Below, in pieces: positions 15,998-24,023 of a stretch of DNA of 56,363 nt. Each line of letters begins with the position of its first letter. Position 1 is the first letter of the stretch. Origin of the DNA: Glaciihabitans tibetensis (GTDB lineage Bacteria > Actinomycetota > Actinomycetes > Actinomycetales > Microbacteriaceae); NCBI RefSeq assembly GCF_003003265.1, contig NZ_PVTL01000013.1, forward strand, positions 1-56,363. Reading direction: 5' to 3'. A program made the position numbers and the translations under genes. A model generated the notes under the pieces. It made no database searches and was not told where the DNA came from. It saw only the letters and a program-made list of their open reading frames with translations.

Positions 15998-18171
15998 TGA
16001 CACGCACATTTCCTGAAGGCTTCGTCTGGGGCACGGGCACCTCGGCCTACCAGGTCGAAGGTGCCTGGGACGCGGACGGCAAGGTTCCCTCGGTGTGGGA
16101 CACCGCGTTGCACTCGTGGCTGCGTACGCCCGACGGCACGAGCGGCGACCGCGCGATCGACCAGTACCACCGGCTCGATGAAGACCTCGACCTCCTGCAG
16201 CGTCTCGGGGCGGGAGCGCACCGGTTCTCCGCCGCCTGGCCGCGGATCGTCACGGATGCCGCGGGCACGGTCAACCCGGCTGGACTCGACTACTACGAGC
16301 GCGTGGTGGACGGGTTGCTCGCGCGGGGTATCGCCCCGGCGCTGAACCTGTACCACTGGGATACCCCGCAGTGGATGGAGGACCTGGGCGGAATGATGAC
16401 CCGCGAATTCGCCGACCACTTCGGTCACTTCGCGTCTGTGTTGGCGGAACGCCTCGGAGATCGAGTCGACCAGTGGTTCACGATGAACGAGCCGACCCAC
16501 CCGTCGCTCGGTGGGTACGTCGCGGGGTTCCTCCCGCCCGCCCGCCGTGAGGGCACGGCGGGTCTGGCATCCGTGCACCACCTGCTTCTCGCCCACGGCA
16601 CCTCGATTCTCGCGCTTCGTGCGGCGGGAGCGGTCGGCGACATCGGCACCATCCTGAGCATGAACGGGGTCGCCCCGGCGACCACCCACCCGTTGGACGT
16701 GGCCGCCGCCGCGCGCGCCGACTACTTCGACGGCCGACTGTTTCTCGACCCCATGCTCGGGCACGGACACCTGCCGGAACTCGCGGCGGTACTCGGCGAC
16801 ACGGTTCGCGAGGGCGACCTCGACATCATCGCGCAGCCCATGGACGTGCTCGGGGTGAACTGGTATTCCCGCTACACGGTTGCGTCGACCGAGCGCGCTG
16901 CCGCCCACCTGGCCGAGCTACCGCCGCGCGCCGCAATGTTCCACGGCCTTGCGCCGGTCACCGCCGGGCTCGGCTTCGCGATCGTGCCTGCGCCGGGGCT
17001 CCCCTGGGGCGGCGCCCACCGCCAGCTCACGCCAGGCGGGTTTCGTGAAGCGCTGGACTGGCTTGCGGACACCTACCCCGACCACCCCGATGTTGTGATC
17101 ACGGAGAACGGGATCGGCTACGCAGACAAGCCCGACGTCGACGGAGAGGTTCGCGACGAGGCACGGATCCGCTACCTCAGCTGGGCGATCCGCGAGGTCG
17201 CCGATGCCATCGCAGACGGGGTACGAGTGCGCGGGTACCACGCATGGTCGAGCCACGACAACCTGCAATACATGGCGGGATTCACGCAGCGTTTCGGCCT
17301 GATCCACGTGGACCCTGACACTCTTGTGCGCACACCGAAAGCGTCCTTCGACTGGTACCGCGAGGTGGTGCGGACGGGCGTGGTTCCGACCGCTGTGGAA
17401 CAGTATCCGACCGGCGACCACACCGGGATCGATGTGCCCGGTGTGCGCAACGCACGCGGGATCGGCGGGCTGGAGACTGTGGACGGTCGACACGTGCGCG
17501 AGGGTCTGGTGTTCCGCAGCGCCGGCCTCCACGCAATAACCGACGAGGGGCGGCAGGCACTGTCGGAACTCGGAGTCGACACGATTCTGGACCTGCGCGG
17601 AAGGAGCGAGGCCGCGCGAGTGCCCGATGAGTTCCCCGGCGTACGCTTGGTGCACCTGCCGCTTCACGAGCCCGCGGATCCCGGAGCGGGAAGCGTGCTG
17701 GGCGCCGCGGCCGATGCCTCCGGAACGCCTGGGCTACGCGACCTGTATCGGGAGATCGCGCTCACGCGAGGAGGAGAAATGGTTGCGGGTCTGCGCGCAA
17801 TTGCGTCAGCTGACGGAGCCGTGCTCGCCCACTGCACCGCAGGAAAAGACCGCACGGGGGTCTTCATCGCGGTGCTGCTGGCGGCCATAGGCGTGCGCGA
17901 CGACCACATCGTGCGCACCTACGCGGAATCGGACGAGCGCCTCGGTGCGGAGTTCCGGTCCGAGGTGATGGCGCTGCTCCACCCCGGATCGTCGGGCAAC
18001 TCGTCATTCACGGAGGACGCGCTCGACGACATGCTCGCCTCGCCCGCCGAGCTCATTGAGGAAGTGCTCGAGACCATCCGTCACGACCATGGCACGGTCG
18101 CGACATATCTCGCAGCGTTCGGATTCCCCTCTGACGAGCTAGCCGGACTGCGTCGAAAGTTGGTGGACTGA
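15997..18171 (+). CDS. GH1 beta-glycosidase fused to a tyrosine-phosphatase-type domain
   Basis: A 724-aa fusion in one uninterrupted frame. Residues 1-455 form a GH1 barrel: WGTGTSAYQVEG, LYHWDTPQW, acid/base Glu165 in TMNEP and nucleophile Glu370 in ITENG, so both catalytic residues are intact. The usual glycone-binding motif near the end (W-S-x-x-D-N-F-E-W) reads WSSHDNLQYMAG (417-428), with the glycone-contacting Glu replaced by Gln424 and the Trp by Tyr425. Residues about 480-724 match the Tyr/Ser phosphatase family 3 (VRNARGIGGLETVDGR, VFRSAGLHA, LDLRGRSEA). Its active loop HCTAGKDRTG holds Cys613 and Arg619. There is no signal peptide, so it acts on imported substrate in the cytoplasm. 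Substrate unknown; a phosphorylated glycoside is one possibility. Confidence 0.93.
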   Translation: MTRTFPEGFVWGTGTSAYQVEGAWDADGKVPSVWDTALHSWLRTPDGTSGDRAIDQYHRLDEDLDLLQRLGAGAHRFSAAWPRIVTDAAGTVNPAGLDYYERVVDGLLARGIAPALNLYHWDTPQWMEDLGGMMTREFADHFGHFASVLAERLGDRVDQWFTMNEPTHPSLGGYVAGFLPPARREGTAGLASVHHLLLAHGTSILALRAAGAVGDIGTILSMNGVAPATTHPLDVAAAARADYFDGRLFLDPMLGHGHLPELAAVLGDTVREGDLDIIAQPMDVLGVNWYSRYTVASTERAAAHLAELPPRAAMFHGLAPVTAGLGFAIVPAPGLPWGGAHRQLTPGGFREALDWLADTYPDHPDVVITENGIGYADKPDVDGEVRDEARIRYLSWAIREVADAIADGVRVRGYHAWSSHDNLQYMAGFTQRFGLIHVDPDTLVRTPKASFDWYREVVRTGVVPTAVEQYPTGDHTGIDVPGVRNARGIGGLETVDGRHVREGLVFRSAGLHAITDEGRQALSELGVDTILDLRGRSEAARVPDEFPGVRLVHLPLHEPADPGAGSVLGAAADASGTPGLRDLYREIALTRGGEMVAGLRAIASADGAVLAHCTAGKDRTGVFIAVLLAAIGVRDDHIVRTYAESDERLGAEFRSEVMALLHPGSSGNSSFTEDALDDMLASPAELIEEVLETIRHDHGTVATYLAAFGFPSDELAGLRRKLVD

Positions 18172-18173
18172 GC

Positions 18174-19151
18174 ATGCCCCTCGATCCCTACCTCGCCGGC
18201 CGAGTGCGCGGAATCCCGACCGACCCAAGCTGGAACGCAGACCGCAGTGATCCCGACAACGCCCCTATCTACGCGGAGTTCTTCACGGATCCGGCGCCAT
18301 ACGAGCTCCCCGTGTCCGTCGATATACGCGACGACGTGGTGTTCGGGCCGCACGGACCCGTCCCGGTGCGCATCTACCGTGCTGTTGATGCCATCGGTTT
18401 AGTTCCGGCTCTGCTCTGGAACCACGGCGGCGGCTTCGCCGGTGGTGACCTCGACATGAACGAGTCGCACGTAGCGAGCGCCGAGCTCGCCGCCCGGTCG
18501 GGTGCCCTCGTGGTGTCCGTCGGCTACCGGCTCGCGACCGACGGCGTGCGCTACCCGGTTCCGCTCGACGACGTCGAGGCAGCCTGGCTCTGGCTCGTCG
18601 CGAGTGCAGCCGGACTGGGGGTCGATAGCCGGCGTATTGCGATCGGAGGCGGCAGCGCGGGCGCGAATCTCGCCGCGGCGACCGTGGTTCGGCTGCGCAA
18701 CAACGCGAGTCCGTTGCCAACCATGATGCTGCTCGCCTATCCAGCCCTGCACTTTCCGCTTCCCGCTCTCGAAGACGATGTGCAAGCCGTGATGGCCACA
18801 TTGCCGCAGGTTCTTCGTGCCAGCGCAGCAGCGGTGACCGCGATGTTCGCGAACTACGCCGGGCGAATCTCCGATCTCCCGGCCGAAGTGACACCCGGTC
18901 ACGCTGACCTGCGTAAATTCCCGGCCACGCGCATCTTGATCAGCGAATACGACGACTTCAGGCCGTCAGGCGAACTGTTCGCGGAGCAGCTGGCTGAGGT
19001 GGGCGTCCCGGTCGAGACCCGCCTTTCAACGGGAATGCTGCACGGACACCTGAACCGCACCCCGGCGCTCCCCGAGGTCTCTCGCTCGCTCGACTACTTC
19101 GCTGCCGCCTTCGCACCAACGGTAAACTCCGCGCCCAGCTCCCACGAATAG
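18174..19151 (+). CDS. Alpha/beta hydrolase, HSL-type esterase
   Basis: A 325-aa cytoplasmic esterase of the hormone-sensitive-lipase family. The oxyanion motif is NHGGGFAGGD (His84-Gly87), the nucleophile elbow GGGSAG with Ser161, the acid Asp260 or Asp261 in SEYDDF, and the His290 or His292 base in GMLHGHLN. The N-terminus (MPLDPYLAGRVRGIP) is typical for the group. The ATG lies 2 nt after the GH1-fusion stop, so it is the last gene of the operon. Together with the glycosidase it suggests that the imported compound is an acylated glycoside, or that an ester is released by the glycosidase. Confidence 0.9.
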   Translation: MPLDPYLAGRVRGIPTDPSWNADRSDPDNAPIYAEFFTDPAPYELPVSVDIRDDVVFGPHGPVPVRIYRAVDAIGLVPALLWNHGGGFAGGDLDMNESHVASAELAARSGALVVSVGYRLATDGVRYPVPLDDVEAAWLWLVASAAGLGVDSRRIAIGGGSAGANLAAATVVRLRNNASPLPTMMLLAYPALHFPLPALEDDVQAVMATLPQVLRASAAAVTAMFANYAGRISDLPAEVTPGHADLRKFPATRILISEYDDFRPSGELFAEQLAEVGVPVETRLSTGMLHGHLNRTPALPEVSRSLDYFAAAFAPTVNSAPSSHE

Positions 19152-19206
19152 CGCGTCGAAACACGTTCTCCTGGTTCCGCGCTAGAGCCGCGGCGCGCTG
19201 GAAGAA

Positions 19207-19224
19207 CGTCCAGCATGCTGGACG
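19207..19224. promoter_or_regulatory. Perfect 18-bp palindrome after the glycoside operon
   Basis: CGTCCAGCATGCTGGACG is a perfect 18-bp palindrome between the convergent esterase (ends 19151) and VanZ-like (ends 19324) genes. No T-tract follows on either strand, so it is not a classical intrinsic terminator. It may act as a bidirectional terminator or a protein site. Confidence 0.55.
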
Positions 19225-19283
19225 GAGAGAGGTCGCAGCGGCCTGCGGCTGCACGCCGACGCCGAGTACTCCAAGACTAGCGG

Positions 19284-19339
19284 CGGTTCGCGGCGTTAGC
19301 GGTGCCAGCGCCGGTTCGCGGCGTTAGCGGTGCCAGCGC
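19284..19339. repeat. Two exact 28-bp tandem copies over the vanZ-like stop codon
   Basis: A 28-bp unit starting CGGTTCGCGGCGTTAGC occurs at 19284-19311 and identically at 19312-19339. The second copy carries the last codons and the TAA stop of the VanZ-like gene; the first copy is a duplicate of that gene end, now non-coding. This looks like a recent tandem duplication. Confidence 0.9.
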
Positions 19340-19848
19340 CGCATCAGTACTGCTGCGACCACGCCAAGCGCGCCGCCCGCTGTGTTGGCCGCGATGTCGA
19401 TCGGTGATGCGAAGCGCTCGGCGATGAACACGCGTTGGCCAAGCTCGACCAACGCCGACAGCGCCGCACAGATCGCAATCGCTAACCACCACGGCATGCG
19501 CACAAATACGAGAACCAGCAGAACGCCGAGCGGCACAAACAGGGCGACGTTTGCCGCAATCTCCACGGTGTTATAGGTCACCGCGGTGGCGCCAGCCTGC
19601 TGCGCGGACGTCACTGCCGCTGCCACCTGCCCGTGGACGGGACGGTCCACCGGAGTCGGCCAGAACACGATGAGCGCCGCGACCGCAAGGTACCCGACCA
19701 GCACCACACGAGAGATCCGATGAAGGTACCGCGTGGGGCCGGTCGTGGCGCGGGTCACGGCGCGGGTCGCGGTGTGGCGTGTGGAATGGTCTGCGAGATG
19801 GTCCGTGGAGTGGCGTGCTGAGTGGTCTGCGGGATGGCTCGGCGTCAT
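19324..19848 (-). CDS. VanZ-like family membrane protein
   Basis: A 174-aa protein with four predicted helices and the VanZ pattern: VLVGYLAVAALIVFWPTPVD, NTVEIAANVALFVPLGVLL, ALVELGQRVFIAERFASPID and NTAGGALGV. VanZ proteins are membrane proteins linked to glycopeptide tolerance or cell-envelope growth, with unsettled biochemistry. The first 40 residues are a His/Thr/Arg-rich, repeat-encoded extension (HSARHSTDHLADHSTRH), unlike the family. The ATG at 19848 has GGAAGGAG only 3 nt upstream. Both ends of the gene lie in or next to tandem repeats. Confidence 0.88.
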   Translation of the reverse strand: MTPSHPADHSARHSTDHLADHSTRHTATRAVTRATTGPTRYLHRISRVVLVGYLAVAALIVFWPTPVDRPVHGQVAAAVTSAQQAGATAVTYNTVEIAANVALFVPLGVLLVLVFVRMPWWLAIAICAALSALVELGQRVFIAERFASPIDIAANTAGGALGVVAAVLMRRWHR

Positions 19849-19859
19849 GTGCTCCTTCC

Positions 19860-19903
19860 GGTCTCGTACTGGTCTCGTGCTGGTCTAGTGCTGGTCTCCT
19901 GCT
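19860..19903. repeat. 11-bp tandem repeat upstream of the VanZ-like gene
   Basis: Four 11-bp units (GGTCTCGTACT, GGTCTCGTGCT, GGTCTAGTGCT, GGTCTCCTGCT) run head to tail from 19860 to 19903, directly upstream of the VanZ-like SD. A partial fifth unit (GGTCAGC) follows. Confidence 0.9.
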
Positions 19904-20197
19904 GGTCAGCGAGCGTACCGCGATCGTGTTTCGGGGGTGTTGTGTGCCGCAAGTTCGGCAGCTTGCGCACAATATCGACAGCGCCGACGGAGTGCGGGTG
20001 GCTCCACCGATAGAATGATCATGCTCGGTCTGTCCCCGGAGGGGACGGCCGGCCCTGCTCCCGCACCAGTGACTGCTTCGGCACCAGGAATTCGGCACCA
20101 GGAAGTACCATCCCTCCCCTCACACCTTCGCCGTAAGAACGGCACACCACAGCAAGACCAGTCCGCCGCGCGGGCAGGTCTCAACCGAGAGAGATCT

Positions 20198-21880
20198 ATG
20201 AATAACATCCATTCCCTTGATATTGGCGCGCCACCTAAGCTTCCCAACCGTGGGCTCCGAGTCATCCCCCTTGGCGGACTCGGCGAAATTGGCCGCAACA
20301 TGACCGTGTTCGAACACAAGGGCAAGCTGCTCATCGTCGACTGCGGTGTGCTGTTTCCGGAGGACTCGCAGCCCGGCATCGACGTGATCCTGCCCGACTT
20401 CGCCTACCTGCGTAATCGACTGCAGGACATCGAGGCCATCGTGCTCACGCACGGCCACGAAGACCACATCGGCGCGGTCCCGTACCTGCTGCGCGAGCGC
20501 GAAGACATCCCAATCATTGCGTCGACCCTGACGCTGGCGTTCCTGTCGGCGAAGCTGCAGGAGCACCGCCAGTCGCCGCCGATGATCACGGTCGCCGAGG
20601 GAGACACCCGCAAGGCTGGCCCGTTCGATCTCGAGTTCCTCGCGGTGAACCACTCCATCCCCGACGGACTCGCTGTGGCGATCCGCACCGAGGCTGGCCT
20701 CGTGCTGCACACCGGTGACTTCAAGATGGACCAGTTTCCGATGGACAAGCGCATCACCGACCTCAACGGTTTCGCGCGCCTCGGCGACGAGGGCGTTGAC
20801 CTCTTTATGACCGACTCCACCAACGCCGAGGTGCCCGGCTTCACCATGGCCGAGGCCGACATCGCGCCCGCCATCGAGCGGGTCTTCCGCGAGGCACCTC
20901 GCCGCATTGTTGTCTCCAGCTTCGCCAGCCACGTGCACCGCATCCAGCAGGTGCTCGACGCCGCCGTGGTGCACAAGCGCAAGGTCGCGTTCGTCGGCCG
21001 CTCGATGGTGCGCAACATGGGCATCGCCAGCGAACTCGGCTATCTCAACATTCCCGCCGGCCTGGTCGTTGAGATGAAGCAGCTCGAGCGTATGCGCCCC
21101 GAGCAGGTCGTCATCATCTGCACTGGTTCGCAGGGCGAGCCGATGGCCGCGCTTTCGCGCATGGCCACCCGTGAGCACATTATCAAGATCGGTGAGGGCG
21201 ACACGGTGCTGATGGCCAGCTCGCTCATCCCCGGTAACGAGAACGCGATCTACCGCATCATCAACTCGTTCACCCGCTGGGGCGCGAACGTAGTGCACAA
21301 GGCCAACGCGAAGGTGCACGTCTCGGGCCACGCCAGCGCTGGCGAGCTCGTCTACTGCTACAACCTGGTGAAGCCCGCCAACGTCATGCCCGTGCACGGC
21401 GAGTGGCGTCACCTCAAGGCGAACGCTGAGCTGGCTATCCGCACGGGTGTTCCCGCTGACCGCGCCCTGATCGTCGAAGACGGCGTAGTTGTCGACCTCG
21501 TCGACGGCCGCGCGAGCATCGTTGGCCGCATCCCCACGCCCCACATCTTTGTGGACGGCATGGGAACCGGCAAGGCAACCGAGGTCGCACTCAACGACCG
21601 CCAGGTGCTGGCTGAGGAGGGCAGCGTGACCGTGCTCGGCATTCTCGACACCCGCACCGGCAAGCTGGTTGAGCCGCTCGAGTTCTTCCCGCGCGGGTTC
21701 GCCCACGATGACGACTGGGTGCGCGAGGCGACCGAGGCCATCACTAAGGCAATGGAGTCCGGCAAGACGATCCTCGACGGTCGCGAGCTCGAGCGCTTCC
21801 TCACCCGCACGCTGGGTCGCTGGATGCAGCGCAAGTACCGCCGCGAACCCGTCATCACGTCGATTGTTGTTGACGCGTAA
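20198..21880 (+). CDS. rnj: Ribonuclease J
   Basis: A 560-aa metallo-beta-lactamase/beta-CASP RNase with 5'-exonuclease and endonuclease activity in mRNA decay and rRNA processing. Motif I (LIVDCG) and the metal-binding motif II HGHEDH (residues 85-90) are intact. The VNHSIPD, LHTGDFK, TDSTNAE and beta-CASP motifs (SSFASHVHRIQQ, ICTGSQGEPMAAL, HVSGHAS) follow, and the C-terminus carries the PVHGEWRHLKANAELA signature and the dimerisation domain. I chose the ATG at 20198 after a GAGAGAG SD; the frame is open to 19937 but that extension has no family similarity. It is a single-gene unit ending at a hairpin at 21969. Confidence 0.95.
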   Translation: MNNIHSLDIGAPPKLPNRGLRVIPLGGLGEIGRNMTVFEHKGKLLIVDCGVLFPEDSQPGIDVILPDFAYLRNRLQDIEAIVLTHGHEDHIGAVPYLLREREDIPIIASTLTLAFLSAKLQEHRQSPPMITVAEGDTRKAGPFDLEFLAVNHSIPDGLAVAIRTEAGLVLHTGDFKMDQFPMDKRITDLNGFARLGDEGVDLFMTDSTNAEVPGFTMAEADIAPAIERVFREAPRRIVVSSFASHVHRIQQVLDAAVVHKRKVAFVGRSMVRNMGIASELGYLNIPAGLVVEMKQLERMRPEQVVIICTGSQGEPMAALSRMATREHIIKIGEGDTVLMASSLIPGNENAIYRIINSFTRWGANVVHKANAKVHVSGHASAGELVYCYNLVKPANVMPVHGEWRHLKANAELAIRTGVPADRALIVEDGVVVDLVDGRASIVGRIPTPHIFVDGMGTGKATEVALNDRQVLAEEGSVTVLGILDTRTGKLVEPLEFFPRGFAHDDDWVREATEAITKAMESGKTILDGRELERFLTRTLGRWMQRKYRREPVITSIVVDA

Positions 21881-21913
21881 GTTGTAGTTCTGCTGGTGCT
21901 CGTGCTGCGGCGG

Positions 21914-21946
21914 CCGCGGCTGCGGCTGCGGCTGCGGCTGCGGCGC
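21914..21946. repeat. GCGGCT hexanucleotide microsatellite
   Basis: About five head-to-tail copies of the hexamer GCGGCT (GGCTGC register) lie between the rnj stop codon and its terminator hairpin. A slightly diverged GCTGCGGCGGCC precedes them. Confidence 0.8.
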
Positions 21947-21968
21947 ACGTAGCGCACTGATCCACCCG

Positions 21969-22002
21969 CAACGCCGGACCCGAGCAATCGGGGCCGGCGT
22001 TG
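21969..22002 (+). terminator. Hairpin terminator after rnj
   Basis: CAACGCCGG (21969-21977) pairs perfectly with CCGGCGTTG (21994-22002), with additional C/G pairing inside. It is followed by a modest TGTTG tract. The position 88 bp after the rnj stop fits a transcription terminator. Confidence 0.72.
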
Positions 22003-22565
22003 TTGCGTTGCGGGCGCGATGCCAGCGCTGGTGACCCCGGATACCGTACTGCAAGCACTGGCGACCCCGGATACCGCGCCAGTCGCGACCCATGGCGTGC
22101 CCCCCTGCTGTGGAACCGGTCGAGTCCCCCGCGGCGGTAGAAAATCGGTCGCGGCACCGGAAATTTCCGTATCCGCGAGCAGGTTTCCACCGCCGCGAGT
22201 CGCTACGACACCCGCCGCGGCCAGATTCCCCCTTCGCGACCGAGGTCGGCCCGGCCGCGACAGGTCTCGGCGCGGTAGTTACCCGCTCGGCGCGGTAGTT
22301 GCCTGCACTCTGCCGTCTGGCCGCGGTAGAAAACTTCTCGATGCGGTAGTTGTTTCTACCGCGGTGAGTAGGTGACTACCGCGGCGAGACGCACAAGCTG
22401 CCCTGAGAGGTAGGCAACTACCGCGGCGAGACGCAGAAGTCGTGAGGGCAGTGCTCCGCCCCCGCGAGATCCGGCCACCCGGTGCGGTGCGCTGCGCGGC
22501 GGCGCTGCACTGCGCGGCGGCGCTGTGCTGTGCCGCGCGGCGCTGTGCCGAGTATCCCGCTCAAA
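22003..22565. repeat. Gene-free region filled with GCGGTAG / CTACCGC motifs
   Basis: About 560 bp without a credible gene. The heptamer GCGGTAG or its complement CTACCGC occurs roughly ten times between about 22130 and 22430, in both orientations. The longer block CTACCGCGGCGAGACGCA is present twice near 22376 and 22419. TACCCCGGA-type copies of GGTGACCCCGGATACCG lie at 22030-22080. From 22490 to 22555 a GCGCGGCGGCGCTG repeat follows. The structure resembles a palindromic-unit cluster rather than a decayed gene. Confidence 0.7.
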
Positions 22566-22571
22566 CCTGCT

Positions 22572-23240
22572 TCAAGCCCGGGGCGAGGCCGGCGTCCCGG
22601 GTGCCGGCACCCGTGACAGTCCCCACACGGCGGCGCCCGCCGCGGTTACCACGAGAGTGATGAGCGCGACGAAGAATGCGACCGAGCCGTACCCGCTCGA
22701 CGGGTCGAGGAACGGATAGGGGACCCACCCATCGGTTGCGCCTCGCACCAGAACAACGGCGCACCAGGCGAGCGGATAGACGAGCACTATCCAGAACTTC
22801 CTCCACGGCAGGGGGTGCCGATCGGGAGCGAGCAGCCAGTCGACAACGAAGTACACGGGCACAATGACGTGCATAACGACATTCGCCCACGGCAGCGGCA
22901 CCCCGCCAGCGGCTCCCAGCGGAGCGAGAAGCACCGCATAAACGAGCCCCACCACAACCAGGTACGTGGTCGCTGCACCACGGAGGAGCAGTATCGCTTC
23001 GTCGCGTCGCGGAGAATCCGGCCGTGATACCGAGGCGACCACAAGAACGACGCATCCGATCAGATTGCTCTGAATTGTGAAATACCCGAAGAAATTGAAC
23101 GGGTTGATGGTCGTGCGCGACGCGGTCTCGGCGAGAGTGGCCACCACCGCGGCCGCAATGGAGGCCGCGACGATCAGCCGAAGCCACCGAACGAATCGCA
23201 TAGCGATTCGCCGCCGAACGTGCGCATCGGTCTCAGACAT
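22572..23240 (-). CDS. Pr6Pr family membrane protein
   Basis: A 222-aa integral membrane protein with six predicted helices. The signature NPFNFFGYFTIQSNLIGCVV is the hallmark of Pr6Pr (FAR-17a/AIG1-like) proteins, and VVMHVIVPVYFVVDWLL with YPLAW completes the pattern. Function is unknown; distant eukaryotic relatives hydrolyse fatty acid esters of hydroxy fatty acids. The ATG at 23240 is the natural start (MSETDAHVRRRIAMRFVRWL); its SD is weak. The upstream side carries three 15-bp repeats. Confidence 0.87.
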   Translation of the reverse strand: MSETDAHVRRRIAMRFVRWLRLIVAASIAAAVVATLAETASRTTINPFNFFGYFTIQSNLIGCVVLVVASVSRPDSPRRDEAILLLRGAATTYLVVVGLVYAVLLAPLGAAGGVPLPWANVVMHVIVPVYFVVDWLLAPDRHPLPWRKFWIVLVYPLAWCAVVLVRGATDGWVPYPFLDPSSGYGSVAFFVALITLVVTAAGAAVWGLSRVPAPGTPASPRA

Positions 23241-23250
23241 TGAGGAACCA

Positions 23251-23295
23251 TTCTGTGGGCCGCGATTCTGTGGGCGGCAATTTTGTGGGCCGCGA
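23251..23295. repeat. Three 15-bp tandem repeats
   Basis: TTCTGTGGGCCGCGA (23251-23265), TTCTGTGGGCGGCAA (23266-23280) and TTTTGTGGGCCGCGA (23281-23295) run head to tail just upstream of the Pr6Pr gene start; a partial unit TTCTG follows. Confidence 0.88.
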
Positions 23296-23366
23296 TTCTG
23301 AGGAGAACCCTATCGTCCGAAGCCCTCAGTTGCCGCCGCAAGAGGTAATCGGTGCCGCGGTCTCGG

Positions 23367-23972
23367 TCAGACGTCGGCGGCGGGCGCCCTCGAGGCAATT
23401 AGCTCGAACACGGGGTGCTCGGACGCCTCTGCCGCGAAGTCACTGACCGGAGCCGTCCGATCGGCACGGAAGTAGGGACGGGCGGAAACGGCGACCGAAA
23501 GGTAGTGCTTGAGCACGGCACCGGCTTCGCTGGGACCTGCCTCGCTGGCACCCGCTTCGCTGGCACCGGCTTCGTTGGCGGCGGCTTCGTCCGCCCCCAC
23601 CTCCCGCACGGCGAACCGGCGGGTGGAGCCGCGCCGACTGATCGTCGCCTCGCCGGACGCGCGCACGTTGAGCACCCAGGGCACGACCCCGTACGGCGCC
23701 ACCAGCCACCGTTTGTTGTCGAACGTGACGATCGTCACGGGGTTCGATCGCTGGAGCCCAGTCTTTCGGCCGGTTGTAGTAAGGAGATAGGTGTGCGGGA
23801 TGACTCCGGCACGAGACATCCCGCACATCACAGCGTTCTCGAACCGGAACCAACGACCGCGGCGGTACTGGCGCGGCTGGCCCGCCTCCGCGCTGCCGCC
23901 ACTCGCGCCGCCGCCACTCGCGCTGCCGCCGCTCGCGCTGCCGCCGCTGCCGCCACCGGTCCCGTGATCCAT
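23367..23972 (-). CDS. Deazaflavin (F420)-dependent nitroreductase-like protein with repeat insertions
   Basis: A 201-aa protein related to the DDN/F420-dependent nitroreductase family. The core reads HTYLLTTTGRKTGLQRSNPV, TIVTFDNKRWLVAPYG and the VVPWVLNVRASGEATI segment, and ends with HPVFELIASR. Two low-complexity expansions depart from the family: an N-terminal GGSASGGSASGGGASGGS and an internal EAGASEAGASEAGPSEAGA placed between the ISRRG strand and the last helices. Both are DNA-level tandem repeats. I chose the ATG at 23972; a start further upstream is possible. Family members reduce substrates with F420H2. Whether the internal insertion is tolerated is unclear. Confidence 0.8.
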   Translation of the reverse strand: MDHGTGGGSGGSASGGSASGGGASGGSAEAGQPRQYRRGRWFRFENAVMCGMSRAGVIPHTYLLTTTGRKTGLQRSNPVTIVTFDNKRWLVAPYGVVPWVLNVRASGEATISRRGSTRRFAVREVGADEAAANEAGASEAGASEAGPSEAGAVLKHYLSVAVSARPYFRADRTAPVSDFAAEASEHPVFELIASRAPAADV

Positions 23973-24023
23973 GAGTTCAAGTCTCGCTGCCGCCGCGCCT
24001 CTCAATCAAGGGCGGGGCAGACC

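Noticed and set aside
19207..19224. Phage attachment site
   Set aside because: Perfect palindrome without a second copy, tRNA or integrase nearby.
20120..22093. 657-codon open frame opposite rnj
   Set aside because: High GC keeps the antisense frame open; the product shows no family features and RNase J is unmistakable on the plus strand.
22003..22565. CRISPR array
   Set aside because: Repeats are 7-18 bp, in both orientations and irregularly spaced; no constant repeat-spacer pattern and no cas genes.
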